A stretch of 64,000 bases of DNA from Cyclobacteriaceae bacterium (GTDB lineage: Bacteria; Bacteroidota; Bacteroidia; Cytophagales; Cyclobacteriaceae): NCBI GenBank assembly GCA_028284125.1, contig JANQSI010000023.1, positions 124,001-188,000 on the forward strand, given 5' to 3'. The stretch's first letter is position 1, and the number at the start of each line of letters is the position of its first letter. The position numbers and the translations under genes are program-made. The notes under the pieces were generated by a model that worked only from the letters and a program-made list of their open reading frames with translations, had not been told where the DNA came from and did not search any database. This document shows, one piece after another, positions 23,144 through 32,453 of this stretch.

Positions 23144-24769
23144 CTAAGATAAGAAAGGGTATTTGTAATCGGTTGGAGGAACGAAAGTTTCTTTGATCGT
23201 TCGAGCACTCACCCAACGCAATAAGTTCATCATTGCACCGGCTTTATCGTTAGTTCCGGATCCTCGCGCTCCACCGAATGGTTGTTGTCCAACTACGGCT
23301 CCAGTTGGTTTATCGTTGATGTAAAAGTTCCCAGCTGCATTTCTCAACTTTCTTGTTGCTAAGTCAACGGCGTATCTGTCCCTTGAAAAAACTGCTCCGG
23401 TCAGCGCGTAAGGAGAAGTTTCATCAACTGTAGTTAGAATTTCTTCAAATTTTTCAGGATCGTATACGTGTATCGTCAAGACAGGACCAAAAATTTCCTC
23501 ACACATCGTTCTGTATTTTGGATCTTCAGCTTGGAAAACAGTAGGTTCCACGAACCATCCTTTTGACCCATCATAGTTACCACCCGCTATCAATTCTACT
23601 CCGCTATCACTTTTCGCCTGATCGATATATCCGGTTATTTTTTTGAAAGCTGTTTCATCGATCACTGCATTCACAAAATTTCCAAAGTCTTCCGGTGAGC
23701 CCATTTTGATCTCTTTGAGATCTTCCTGCATGAATTTTTTCACATCATCCCAGATATTAGCAGGAATGTAGGCTCTCGACGCTGCACTACACTTTTGCCC
23801 TTGGTATTCAAATGCACCCCTAATCAATCCCGTAGCAACTTCTTTTGCGTCTGCTGATTTATGAGCTACAACAAAGTCTTTTCCCCCTGTCTCTCCTACA
23901 ATTCTTGGGTAGGTTTTATAAGAATCCAGGTTTGCTCCTATTGTTTTCCAAAGATGTTTGAAAACTCCCGTGCTCCCTGTAAAGTGAAGTCCCGCAAAAT
24001 CTGCATGGTTAAAAACCACATCTCCAGCGACAGGTCCATCCACGTAAATGAGATTGATCACTCCATCTGGCAATCCAGCTTCCTGGAATACTTCCATAAT
24101 TACCTGAGCAGAATAAACTTGAGTATAATTCGGTTTCCAAACAATCGTGTTGCCCATCATTGCCGGGGCAGCTGGAAGATTACCAGCAATCGCTGTGAAA
24201 TTGAATGGAGTGATCGCAAATAAAAACCCCTCGAGCGGTCGGTATTCCATTCGGTTCCACAAGCCATCCACTGACTCGGGTTGTTGCATGTAAACCTCTT
24301 GCATAAAGGAAACATTGAATCTTAGGAAATCAATGAATTCACAAGCTGCATCAATTTCTGCCTGGTGCGCATTTTTGCCCTGACCCAACATGGTTGCTGC
24401 ATTGATTTTGGATCGGTAAGGGCCGGACAACAGGTCTGCCGCCTTAAGGAAAATCGTTGCTCTGTTCTCCCAAGTCATATTTTCCCAGGCTTCTTTTGCC
24501 GAAAGTGCCGCATCAATGGCCTGTTTCACATGAGAAGCATCTCCCTCGGAAAAATGGCCCAATACATGCTGATGATCGTGTGGACAGGTCATCGCAATTT
24601 TGGTATCAGTGAATACTTTCTCAGAGCCAATGAACATTGGCGCATCTACCTGAGAATTGTACATTTCCTTGTATTTGGAAAGTAATTCGTCACGCTCAGG
24701 AGTACCAGAAGCGTAGCTAAGAATTGGTTCATTCACTGGGTCCGGAACAAAATAATTTCCTTTGGGCAT
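23144..24769 (-). CDS. pruA: L-glutamate gamma-semialdehyde dehydrogenase (P5C dehydrogenase)
   Basis: This 541-residue NAD-dependent enzyme oxidises glutamate semialdehyde to glutamate in proline degradation. Family motifs include [13 protein letters not shown]-type sequence ([15 protein letters not shown]), the catalytic cysteine in [15 protein letters not shown], and [13 protein letters not shown]. The N-terminal [21 protein letters not shown] is typical of this subfamily. I chose ATG 24769 rather than 24814 because homologues begin with MPKGNY-like sequence. No proline dehydrogenase is in the window. Confidence 0.95.
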   Translation of the reverse strand: MPKGNYFVPDPVNEPILSYASGTPERDELLSKYKEMYNSQVDAPMFIGSEKVFTDTKIAMTCPHDHQHVLGHFSEGDASHVKQAIDAALSAKEAWENMTWENRATIFLKAADLLSGPYRSKINAATMLGQGKNAHQAEIDAACEFIDFLRFNVSFMQEVYMQQPESVDGLWNRMEYRPLEGFLFAITPFNFTAIAGNLPAAPAMMGNTIVWKPNYTQVYSAQVIMEVFQEAGLPDGVINLIYVDGPVAGDVVFNHADFAGLHFTGSTGVFKHLWKTIGANLDSYKTYPRIVGETGGKDFVVAHKSADAKEVATGLIRGAFEYQGQKCSAASRAYIPANIWDDVKKFMQEDLKEIKMGSPEDFGNFVNAVIDETAFKKITGYIDQAKSDSGVELIAGGNYDGSKGWFVEPTVFQAEDPKYRTMCEEIFGPVLTIHVYDPEKFEEILTTVDETSPYALTGAVFSRDRYAVDLATRKLRNAAGNFYINDKPTGAVVGQQPFGGARGSGTNDKAGAMMNLLRWVSARTIKETFVPPTDYKYPFLS

Positions 24770-24859
24770 GTTGGTAATTTTAGGATTGAAAAATAAGTGA
24801 GCAAATCTAATCAACGCTGTTGAAGGAACATGCGTTCCTGTGCGACGAGAAACTTAAAA

Positions 24860-25543
24860 TCAAAAGATTTTTATCAATTCATCAAGTGACTGAATAGAAT
24901 AATCAGCCATGGATCTTTTCCTTCCTGATGGATCAAAAAGGATGGTCTTAATCCCAAAATCTCGCGCACCGTGTACGTCTGTCTTTGGATTGTCTCCGAT
25001 CATTACACTTTCTATTTTGGAAGCACTGGCCTTCTTTAGCGCATCTTCAAATATTTCTGGTTCTGGTTTTCTAGCCTGAGAGGTTTCGGAAGTCACAATC
25101 ACCTCAAAATAATCTTGAATACCTGATGAGGACAATTTCACAGGCTGAACATCATTAAATCCGTTGGTGATAATATGAAGTTTGTATTTTTTGACTAAAT
25201 AGTCTAAGGTGATTTTGGCATATTCAATTAAGTGAGGTTTTCTTGAGCAGTTATTCATGAAATAATTGGAAGAATCTTCAGCATACGATTCGTCAATTCC
25301 AACTTTTCTAAATACCTCAACGAACCGATATTCTTTTATATAGTCTCTGTTGATCTGCTTATTGTTGTACTTGACCCACATCTTTTCATTAACCTCATAA
25401 TAGACCTTGATGAATTTTTTCAATGGAACTGAATCGCTCACATTCAATTGCGCATATAATTCGGTAAGCGTTTCCTGGGCATTCTTATCATAGTCCCAAA
25501 GGGTATGGTCAAGATCGAAGAAAATGTGTTTGACTTCTTTCAA
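24860..25543 (-). CDS. YjjG-type HAD hydrolase (nucleotidase-like)
   Basis: This 227-residue HAD phosphatase has motif I FFDLDHTLWDYDKNA (nucleophile and acid aspartates), motif II HIITNGF, the lysine in SQARKPEPEIF, and motif IV VMIGDNPKTDVHGA. The DHTLWD variant is typical of YjjG-like pyrimidine 5'-nucleotidases. The start codon is TTG 25543 and overlaps the upstream regulator stop as TTGA, indicating translational coupling. Confidence 0.88.
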   Translation of the reverse strand: MKEVKHIFFDLDHTLWDYDKNAQETLTELYAQLNVSDSVPLKKFIKVYYEVNEKMWVKYNNKQINRDYIKEYRFVEVFRKVGIDESYAEDSSNYFMNNCSRKPHLIEYAKITLDYLVKKYKLHIITNGFNDVQPVKLSSSGIQDYFEVIVTSETSQARKPEPEIFEDALKKASASKIESVMIGDNPKTDVHGARDFGIKTILFDPSGRKRSMADYSIQSLDELIKIF

Positions 25544-25923
25544 CGGTGGTAGTTCCTCGCCTCGATTTTGTTTTTAGCCAAAGCCCTGTTGGCGCTCATT
25601 GTTTCATAGACTTCAAGATCCTTTTGAAGTTGGGGGTCTCTTTCCAGAAAATTAAATATTTGACTTACCATGTCATAGCCCTCTTCCTTAATGCTGTAAA
25701 AAACCCATTGATCATACTTCCTGGAACTGACCATACCCGCATTTTTTAAATAGGTAATATGTCTGGAAGTTTTTGTTTGTGTGAAGTCAAGAATTGATTC
25801 AAGATCAGTAATACACAATTCCTCTTTTTTGTAAAGGAGATGAATGATTCGAGTGCGGGATTCATCTGCAAACGATTTAAAAATTTGAGTGCCATATGCA
25901 AGGTTAAAATTCTTGAGCCTCAT
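25540..25923 (-). CDS. ArsR-family winged-helix regulator
   Basis: This 127-residue DNA-binding protein has an ArsR helix-turn-helix: FKSFADESRTRIIHLLYKKEELCITDLESIL followed by TQTKTSRHITYLKNAGMVSSRKYDQWVFYSI. No metal-site cysteine cluster is obvious, so the signal may not be a metal. It is cotranscribed with the HAD gene and divergent from a surface protein gene. A short palindrome in the shared upstream region (25953-25970) is a possible operator. Confidence 0.88.
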   Translation of the reverse strand: MRLKNFNLAYGTQIFKSFADESRTRIIHLLYKKEELCITDLESILDFTQTKTSRHITYLKNAGMVSSRKYDQWVFYSIKEEGYDMVSQIFNFLERDPQLQKDLEVYETMSANRALAKNKIEARNYHR

Positions 25924-25952
25924 TATTTTCTCCTTACTTTTACCGAAGTTAA

Positions 25953-25970
25953 ACTTTTCACGTTAAAAGT
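25953..25970. promoter_or_regulatory. Palindrome between arsR-type gene and surface protein gene
   Basis: ACTTTT (25953-25958) and AAAAGT (25965-25970) flank six bases, giving an 18-base dyad midway in the 73-base divergent promoter region. The size suits a dimeric winged-helix repressor. Binding is inference. Confidence 0.35.
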
Positions 25971-25996
25971 GTATTATAGTATATAAATCTATACAT

Positions 25997-26623
25997 GTGC
26001 GGGTTGTAATTACATTTTTCGTTGCTTTCTTAATTACCGGTTTTTGCTATTCACAAGAACAGGAAAAAGAGATCATCCAATTTACCGGTGTGGTATTTAA
26101 TCAAGACAGCACGACTGTAGTACCTGGCGTTCATATTTATATACCAAAATCTGGTCGAGGAACAACCACCAACCCGTATGGTTTTTTCTCAATGCCTGTG
26201 ATGGAAGGAGATAGCGTGGTATTTAGCGCAGTAGGTTTTAAAAGATCTTTCTACATCATCCCTAAGCATACCGGAAGTTCTACAAGCAGCCTTCAACTGA
26301 TCGTTACGCTTAATGATGATATCCAATTTCTTGAAGAAGTTGAAATTCGGCCTTATCCTACCGAGGAAATGTTTAAAGAGGCACTCATTACAATGGAACT
26401 TCCTTACGAAAGAGAATACGCCAACATTCATCAGTGGATGAACAGTGAGATCATGCGAAGGGGCTATTACGACCTTCCAAACTCACCCAATGCCAACCAC
26501 AGGTATTTTGTTCAGCAACAATTTCAGGCTTACATCAATCGGTACTCGCCTCCACAGAATCAACTGCTGAACCCATTTGCATGGGCCAACTTCATCAACT
26601 CTTTGAAAAGGAAAAAGAAGTAG
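25997..26623 (+). CDS. Secreted protein with carboxypeptidase regulatory-like domain
   Basis: The 208-residue protein has a signal peptide (VVITFFVAFLITGFCYSQ) followed by a CarboxypepD_reg-like beta-sandwich (about 28-100; FTGVVFNQDSTTVVPGVHIYIP, TTTNPYGFFSMPV, VVFSAVGFKRS). In Bacteroidota this fold is common at the cell surface and in TonB-dependent receptors, but no receptor domain follows here. The C-terminal 100 residues have no assignable family. The start is GTG at 25997; the overlapping ATG at 25995 is out of frame. Confidence 0.8.
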   Translation: MRVVITFFVAFLITGFCYSQEQEKEIIQFTGVVFNQDSTTVVPGVHIYIPKSGRGTTTNPYGFFSMPVMEGDSVVFSAVGFKRSFYIIPKHTGSSTSSLQLIVTLNDDIQFLEEVEIRPYPTEEMFKEALITMELPYEREYANIHQWMNSEIMRRGYYDLPNSPNANHRYFVQQQFQAYINRYSPPQNQLLNPFAWANFINSLKRKKK

Positions 26624-26663
26624 TCTAAGTTTTCGTTTGAGTTGGGTGGGGCAAGTCAGAATC

Positions 26664-27248
26664 TCACCAGAACTTATTCTCTAGCATTGACATAAGTGAC
26701 AAGCCTGCAGCAGCACCTGAAATAAAAACGGTCCATTCACGGTGTTTTACTCCTACCAGGTTGAGCAGTAGAAAAGCAATACCCACAATAAAAAATACCA
26801 CAAGCAATTGCCCAAGTTCAATTCCTAAATTGAATCCAAGTAAGGGTACAACAATATCGGAGGGATCCATTATCAATGCTTTGAAATAGTTAGAAAAGTC
26901 CATTCCATGGATAAAGCCAAAGAACAAAGTCATCGCATAGTTTTGACTCATTTTTGAAGATCTCTCCGTTGGATTTGGTCCTACGACATTATGAATTGCG
27001 GTAGCGAATATGGTTGCTGGTATAAGGAATTTGATGATGCTAGACGGTATCGAGAAAACGTCCAGCGCTGATAGCGCCAAAGTAACGCTGTGGCCAACAG
27101 TAAAAGCAGTAACCAAAATTAGAATATTCCTCCATTGCTGGATTCGATAAACTGCACACAACACAATTAGAAACAGGATGTGATCATAGCCAGCCAGATT
27201 GGAAATATGCTCGAAACCTAAGGTTAAGTAAAATTCAAACTGATGCAT
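26664..27248 (-). CDS. HupE/UreJ family membrane protein
   Basis: This is a 194-residue protein of about six membrane helices. The family signature is clear: FYLTLGFEHISNLAGYDHILFLIVL, FTVGHSVTLALS, FGFIHGMDFSNYF and FNLGIELGQLLVV. HupE/UreJ proteins are linked to nickel uptake in some bacteria, but Bacteroidota copies are usually not near hydrogenase or urease genes, as here. It follows the DUF6702 gene by one base; the pair is a recurrent unit. Confidence 0.87.
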   Translation of the reverse strand: MHQFEFYLTLGFEHISNLAGYDHILFLIVLCAVYRIQQWRNILILVTAFTVGHSVTLALSALDVFSIPSSIIKFLIPATIFATAIHNVVGPNPTERSSKMSQNYAMTLFFGFIHGMDFSNYFKALIMDPSDIVVPLLGFNLGIELGQLLVVFFIVGIAFLLLNLVGVKHREWTVFISGAAAGLSLMSMLENKFW

Positions 27249-27249
27249 A

Positions 27250-27768
27250 TCAGAATTCCAATTGATGCGTAGATGTATTCTTGTCGAGCATCAGACTATG
27301 AGAATCTTCATCGACATGTACATACACAATGTTGTTTTGATCAAAAAACAAATCTGTAAAAACCGCATTCTTGATTTCCATGGATTTTAATGGAGGTTGT
27401 AGTTGATGCTCAAAATATACCCACAAAGCAACATTATCGCCTTCACCACTTAACTTCTTACGTTGAATCTTCAAGTCCACTCTATCTCCATTGACTTTTA
27501 CAAAGAAAAATCGGTCCAGATAGTCCAACAACATCTGATTCGCCTTGGGTGATTCATTAGGTTCGCAGAACGCCAACTCGTTGCTGTTTGGGTCAAAAAC
27601 CAACGCCTCATTAACATCCATCAAGAAGAGCTTGAGATTGATTGTCAGAAGTTGTTCAGAAGATTTGTACTCTATCTCGCACAGAGACAATCTTAATGGA
27701 TGAATATTACCCGATTTGGCATGTAGAGACATCCCCAGTGGAATCAACACAAACAACAATCTGTGCAC
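27250..27768 (-). CDS. DUF6702 family exported protein
   Basis: The 172-residue protein has a signal peptide (HRLLFVLIPLGMSLHAKSG) and a small beta-rich domain starting HPLRLSLCEIEYKSSEQLLTINLKLFLMDVNEAL. This HPLxxSxCEIEY start matches the Bacteroidota DUF6702 family, usually encoded beside a HupE/UreJ protein. The start codon is GTG 27768. Its one-base spacing from the HupE gene suggests the two act together at the envelope. Confidence 0.8.
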   Translation of the reverse strand: MHRLLFVLIPLGMSLHAKSGNIHPLRLSLCEIEYKSSEQLLTINLKLFLMDVNEALVFDPNSNELAFCEPNESPKANQMLLDYLDRFFFVKVNGDRVDLKIQRKKLSGEGDNVALWVYFEHQLQPPLKSMEIKNAVFTDLFFDQNNIVYVHVDEDSHSLMLDKNTSTHQLEF

Positions 27769-27793
27769 TGCCCCTATTTATTTGTCTTCCGTA

Positions 27794-29065
27794 TCAGTCA
27801 GCTTGTATCTGTTCAGCTACAGCTTCTACTTCTTTGAATACACGAATGATGTTCCCGCCCCAGATTTTTTCAATCTCTTCTTCAGTATATCCACGTCTAA
27901 CAAGCTCAATTGTGATATTCATAACCTCACTGGCATCAAAAATTCCTTCGATTCCCCCGCCTCCATCGAAATCACATCCTATTCCGACGTGATCAATGCC
28001 AGCTACTTTTACGATATGATCAATGTGATCCACTACATGCACAACAGTTGCCGGAGGATCAGGATATTTTTGATTGATCTCGCGGAATGCTTGTCGCATT
28101 GCAGTTCGTTCCTCATCCGTCATTTCATCAACTGGCTTCATGTCAGCCCGAAGAACAGCTTCAGCTGAATCTTTCTGAGGATTGGCTGGAGCCTCTCTTA
28201 AATAGTTGGATAGCATTGTAAGCTGTACTACTCCACCATTTTCTGCCATTAGTCTTAGCATTTCATCTGTCATATTACGCCTGTGGTCTGTGACCGCACG
28301 TGCGTTGGAGTGACTGGCAATGATTGGTGCTTTAGACATGTTTATTGCATCGTAAAATACACTGTCATTACCGTGAGAAACATCGACCATGATACCAAGT
28401 CGATTCATTTCCTTAACTACCTCTTCACCAAAAGCGCTAATCCCACCATGCTCCGGGCCATCAGAATCAGTGGCGGAGTCCGCCAAATCATTATTGGATG
28501 AATGTACGAGTGTTATATATCTGACACCTTTATTGTAATAGAGTTCGATATTGGAAAGATCTTTACCAATTGGATAGCCATTTTCAATTCCAACATAAAT
28601 CGCTCGTTTACCCTCATCTTCTAACCTATAGCCATCATCAGGATTAACAGCAAGTCCAACAATGTCTGAATTTCTATCTGTAGAAGCTTTAATCGAATCT
28701 AACATTTGGAGACACAGTGCTTTGGCTCTAGAGTTACCATCATCGTCACGGATATCCTGGGCAACAAATGCAGCGAAAAATATTGCATCTAATCCTCCTT
28801 CTTTCATTCTCGGATAATCAACCTTGGAACCGGTTTCATTTGGATCATGTCTTTCGGCCATGTCAAAACCAGGTTGTATCATACGTAATGGGGTATCTGC
28901 ATGAGTATCTACAGTGAGAACTCGATCGTGAATTTCAAGAGCTCTTTTTCGCAATTCCTCCTCACTTTCTGCATCAGCTGAGGTTTGTTGTGTAGTACAA
29001 CCACTTAGTATTATCACACATAGAAGAAGAAAAACAGAGTATTTCTGACTTGGCTTGCTAAACAT
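27794..29065 (-). CDS. Membrane dipeptidase, peptidase family M19 (lipoprotein)
   Basis: The 423-residue zinc dipeptidase has a lipoprotein signal (FLLLCVIILSGC). Metal and substrate motifs are VLTVDTHADTPLRM (HxD), a bridging glutamate in YVGIENGYPI, VDVSHGN, ASHSNARAVTDHRRN, and VGIGCDFDGGGG. The enzyme cleaves dipeptides in the periplasm or at the outer membrane. ATG 29065 puts the lipobox about 25 residues in; upstream ATGs (29104) give an unlikely long n-region. Confidence 0.9.
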   Translation of the reverse strand: MFSKPSQKYSVFLLLCVIILSGCTTQQTSADAESEEELRKRALEIHDRVLTVDTHADTPLRMIQPGFDMAERHDPNETGSKVDYPRMKEGGLDAIFFAAFVAQDIRDDDGNSRAKALCLQMLDSIKASTDRNSDIVGLAVNPDDGYRLEDEGKRAIYVGIENGYPIGKDLSNIELYYNKGVRYITLVHSSNNDLADSATDSDGPEHGGISAFGEEVVKEMNRLGIMVDVSHGNDSVFYDAINMSKAPIIASHSNARAVTDHRRNMTDEMLRLMAENGGVVQLTMLSNYLREAPANPQKDSAEAVLRADMKPVDEMTDEERTAMRQAFREINQKYPDPPATVVHVVDHIDHIVKVAGIDHVGIGCDFDGGGGIEGIFDASEVMNITIELVRRGYTEEEIEKIWGGNIIRVFKEVEAVAEQIQAD

Positions 29066-29347
29066 TGGTATAGGTTTAAGTGAAAAAAACATGTGAAGAT
29101 ACAAATATAGATCTGAGTAATTACAGTTATGATCAAGCTATTTGTACAATATCCGTGAATTTGAATCCACAAATAAATCTATTCACCATTAACAGCTAAA
29201 CCATTGGTTGAATTACATTTTTTTGATATTTTACAGGAGTAAATGGAGAAGAATGGAGGGATTTAATTTAATTTGAGATGTTGTGTTTTAGAGAAAATAT
29301 GACATCCTTTGTAGATAGAGTTTAACTCGCTTAATAAACCGAAAGAT

Positions 29348-30082
29348 ATGACTGACCCTATTTCACCTGAATTATTGGCAAATTGGAATACCTACGGAGG
29401 CTATCTTGCAATGGCAGTTGCAGGAATCGGTATTCTGATCCTTATAGGCCACTACTTTAAACTAATGGCCACCAGCGACTTCAAAACCAGATACGATTAC
29501 ATTAACATGCATGAAATTAACATGCTGTGGAATGGATTGTTGCTGCTATTGATTGGAGGGACGCTCTACTTCAATACTGTTATTAATCCTTCTAATTGGC
29601 TTTGGTTCTTCGTAGCTCTTTTCATGAGCTCAATGTTCGCTGTTATTTTAGGGGTTATCATTCAAAATATTTTGAAGTTCTATTATCCTTTCTTTATTGA
29701 GAAAAGATTGAAAAAATTAAGATATGCGCCACGAACTTCGCCTGATGGACGTAAAATGAAGTTATTGAGTGAGGAAGAAGAAGATGTTTACCTAGATGAA
29801 GGTATGCAAGCGGAGGAAGATGCATTCTCAGTAGATTACGATGTGTGGATCGATGAAGAGTCAGGGTTTACAAAAATTGAAAAATACAACGGTCGACTAC
29901 ACGCGCTTCAGTGCTCTAACTGTAATTACCAGACATTGAAAGTCGACAGAGAAGAAATTATTCAACCTGCAACTGAGACTGAGGATGGAGAGTTGATGAA
30001 GTACTTTGTTTGTGGCTACTGCGGTCACAAAGAAAGAAAGTCTTTCAAGATTGCAAAACAAAAATCAGAGGCTACAGCCTAA
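29348..30082 (+). CDS. Membrane protein with C-terminal zinc ribbon, unknown function
   Basis: The 244-residue protein has three predicted membrane helices (about 17-37, 58-78, 84-110), an acidic linker (LSEEEEDVYLDEGMQAEED), and a C-terminal zinc-ribbon-like module with two CxxC pairs (LQCSNCNYQTL and FVCGYCGHKE). The ribbon should face the cytoplasm if the N-terminus is periplasmic. I do not recognise a named family. It is monocistronic, with 282 bases upstream and a strong terminator downstream. Confidence 0.75.
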   Translation: MTDPISPELLANWNTYGGYLAMAVAGIGILILIGHYFKLMATSDFKTRYDYINMHEINMLWNGLLLLLIGGTLYFNTVINPSNWLWFFVALFMSSMFAVILGVIIQNILKFYYPFFIEKRLKKLRYAPRTSPDGRKMKLLSEEEEDVYLDEGMQAEEDAFSVDYDVWIDEESGFTKIEKYNGRLHALQCSNCNYQTLKVDREEIIQPATETEDGELMKYFVCGYCGHKERKSFKIAKQKSEATA

Positions 30083-30103
30083 CCTAAACAGAAAGCAATT
30101 TTT

Positions 30104-30136
30104 AAGCCGTGCATCATATGATGCACGGCTTTTTTG
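30104..30136. terminator. Bidirectional terminator
   Basis: AAGCCGTGCATCAT and ATGATGCACGGCTT form a near-perfect 14-pair palindrome centred at 30117/30118, followed by a T-run. It separates the convergent zinc-ribbon and aldehyde dehydrogenase genes. Confidence 0.9.
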
Positions 30137-30137
30137 T

Positions 30138-31565
30138 TTATAGCTTGATGCAAATGTTCTGTGGTTCGGAAAAGAAATGAAGTGCCTCATTCCCACCTTC
30201 TCGTCCAATGCCAGAATCCTTCATTCCGCCAAATGGAGTTCTGAGATCTCGAAGCAACCAACAATTCACCCAGATGATTCCGGAATGTATTTGGTGAGCC
30301 ACTCGATGAGCTCTCTTTAAATTGGTTGTCCAAATGGTACAAGAGAGACCGTATCTGGTAGCGTTAGCCTGCTCTATCGCCGCTTCTTCTGAATCGAATT
30401 TATCTAGTGTAACCACCGGACCGAAAATTTCCTCCTGGTTGGTTCTACATTCCTGATCAAGCCCTTCAATGATAGCTGGTTCAAGATAATAGCCATCGAG
30501 AGGCAACCTTTTGCCTCCTAGCAAGATCGTTCCGCCCTCTTCTTGAGCTAGTGAAATATAAGATTGAACTTTTTCTAAATGCGCTTCTGATACAAGTGCT
30601 CCTAAGTCGGACTTTTCATCGAATGGATCGCCCACCTTTAGCTTTGAAGCCTCTTCTACAAAACGTTTTTTGAATTCATCATAAATCGATGACTCAATCA
30701 GAATCCGCGATCCGCACAAACAAATTTCACCCTGATTGGTAAATGAACTTTTTACGCTCATTTTGACCGCTTCTTCTAAGTCACAATCTGCGAATACAAG
30801 ATTCGGGTTTTTACCACCTAACTCCAGCGATACTTTTTTGAACTGCTGGGCAGCCGACGCACCAACAAGTTTTCCTGTAGCAGTCCCCCCCGTAAATGAT
30901 ATGGCTTTGGTCGCAGTGGAATCCACAATGGCTTGTCCGATTCCTGAGCCTTCTCCATGTAAAATATTGAGCACACCTGCCGGAATTCCAGCTTTATTTG
31001 CCAATTCACCAAGCATGAATGCTGTCATTGGGGTCATTTCTGATGGCTTAGCTATCACGCAATTCCCCATTGCAAGGGCTGGTGAAATTTTCCACGAAAA
31101 CAGATAAAGCGGTAAGTTCCAAGGTGAAATACAGCCCACAATTCCTATCGGTGCTCGACGTGTGTAGTTGACCATGAATCCTTCCGAGATGTGCGATTCC
31201 GAAGAAAAATTCACAATGGATGAACCGTAAAAACGAAAGTTGGTGGCAGCTCTTGGGATGTCGACACTAATGGAAAGTGTGTAGGGCTTCCCGTTATCTC
31301 GACTTTCTGCAACTGCTAGGTCTTGTTGGTTTTCCTCAATCAAATCAGCCAGCTTGAGAAGAATTCTACTTCGCTTGTCGATCGACATTTTCGACCAAAC
31401 TCGAAATCCATCTTCGGCCGCTTTGACAGCTAAGTCCAGATCTTCCTGTGTGGAATTGGGAATTTGTCCGTAAACCTTCCCCCTACCAGGATCATAGTTA
31501 TCTAAATACTTACCCTTTACAGGATCTAGATATTTTCCACCGATGAAATTTTGAATTTTCTCCAT
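30138..31565 (-). CDS. Aldehyde dehydrogenase (probable 2-aminomuconate semialdehyde dehydrogenase)
   Basis: The 475-residue NAD-dependent enzyme has the motifs SFTGGTATGK, VSLELGGKNPNLVF (catalytic glutamate) and NQGEICLCGSRI (catalytic cysteine), and the ending GIGREGG-NEALHFFSEPQNICIKL. Its place beside 3-hydroxyanthranilate dioxygenase and kynureninase suggests it oxidises 2-aminomuconate-6-semialdehyde. The sequence alone fixes only the superfamily. ATG 31565 is preferred over 31595, which would overlap the SDR gene. Confidence 0.85.
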   Translation of the reverse strand: MEKIQNFIGGKYLDPVKGKYLDNYDPGRGKVYGQIPNSTQEDLDLAVKAAEDGFRVWSKMSIDKRSRILLKLADLIEENQQDLAVAESRDNGKPYTLSISVDIPRAATNFRFYGSSIVNFSSESHISEGFMVNYTRRAPIGIVGCISPWNLPLYLFSWKISPALAMGNCVIAKPSEMTPMTAFMLGELANKAGIPAGVLNILHGEGSGIGQAIVDSTATKAISFTGGTATGKLVGASAAQQFKKVSLELGGKNPNLVFADCDLEEAVKMSVKSSFTNQGEICLCGSRILIESSIYDEFKKRFVEEASKLKVGDPFDEKSDLGALVSEAHLEKVQSYISLAQEEGGTILLGGKRLPLDGYYLEPAIIEGLDQECRTNQEEIFGPVVTLDKFDSEEAAIEQANATRYGLSCTIWTTNLKRAHRVAHQIHSGIIWVNCWLLRDLRTPFGGMKDSGIGREGGNEALHFFSEPQNICIKL

Positions 31566-31569
31566 TTCC

Positions 31570-32346
31570 CTAAATTGAACCGGTCCTACCCCCATCTATA
31601 GGCATGCTTGTTCCATTGATATAAGCTCCACTTGGAGAGCAAAGAAATGCAGCATAGTCCGCAATTTCTTCAGGCTCACCAAACCGCCCAGCTGGTATTG
31701 AACCAACCATTTCACTTTTGATTTCTGCCTCTGTTCTTTCTTGTGCTTTCGATCTGTTGGAAATCAAAGAAGTGATCCTACCGGTATTGATAAATCCTGG
31801 GAGAATATTATTTACCGTTATCCCGAACTGACCTAATTCATTCGCCATCGTTTTTGCCCAGGATGCCATTGCACCTCTTACTGTATTGCTTACTCCTAAT
31901 CCTGGAATCGGAATCTTGACGGAAGTGGAAATAATATTTACCACCCTTCCATAGTTCGCCTTTTGCATGCCTGGAAGTACCAACTGCAAAAGTGTTTGAC
32001 TCACATAAAGGTGCCTTTTTATAGCAACTTCAAAATCTTCAATTTCGGCCTCATAGAGTTTGCCTGGAGCCGGACCGCCGGTGTTGTTAACCAACAATTG
32101 ATAATCTCCATTTTGCAAACCCTCCGCCGCTTTTGCTTTTACACTTTCCAGGTCATCGAAATCGGCGACCAAATAATCATGGCCATCACCCGAAAGCTGA
32201 TTCACAACTTCCTTCAAAACGTCTTCATTTCTAGCAAAAAGTGTTACCTGGGCATTTTGATTAGCGAGTTCCTTGGCAATTGCAAGTCCCATTCCTTGCG
32301 TGCTACCACACACCAATGCTCGTTTTCCTGAAAGGTCTAAATCCAT
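31570..32346 (-). CDS. SDR family protein with altered catalytic residues
   Basis: This 258-residue Rossmann protein has the nucleotide motif CGSTQGMGLAIA and NNTGGPAPG. Where the YxxxK catalytic pair should be, it reads GVSNTVRGAM (about S153 and R157), so the standard tyrosine and lysine are missing, although serines at 140-142 remain. The same variant occurs in a subgroup of SDRs known to me from Bacteroidota kynurenine clusters. It may bind rather than reduce a substrate. It is in the kynurenine cluster and lies four bases from the aldehyde dehydrogenase gene. Confidence 0.82.
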   Translation of the reverse strand: MDLDLSGKRALVCGSTQGMGLAIAKELANQNAQVTLFARNEDVLKEVVNQLSGDGHDYLVADFDDLESVKAKAAEGLQNGDYQLLVNNTGGPAPGKLYEAEIEDFEVAIKRHLYVSQTLLQLVLPGMQKANYGRVVNIISTSVKIPIPGLGVSNTVRGAMASWAKTMANELGQFGITVNNILPGFINTGRITSLISNRSKAQERTEAEIKSEMVGSIPAGRFGEPEEIADYAAFLCSPSGAYINGTSMPIDGGRTGSI

Positions 32347-32453
32347 AAATTTTGGCTAACTTTTCTCCAAAAATACAGCCTGAGGGAAATTAATTCATCA
32401 GGAATCGCATTATGGACCTAATGCGAAGATTATCAAGCTTTAAAACTTAGGAC

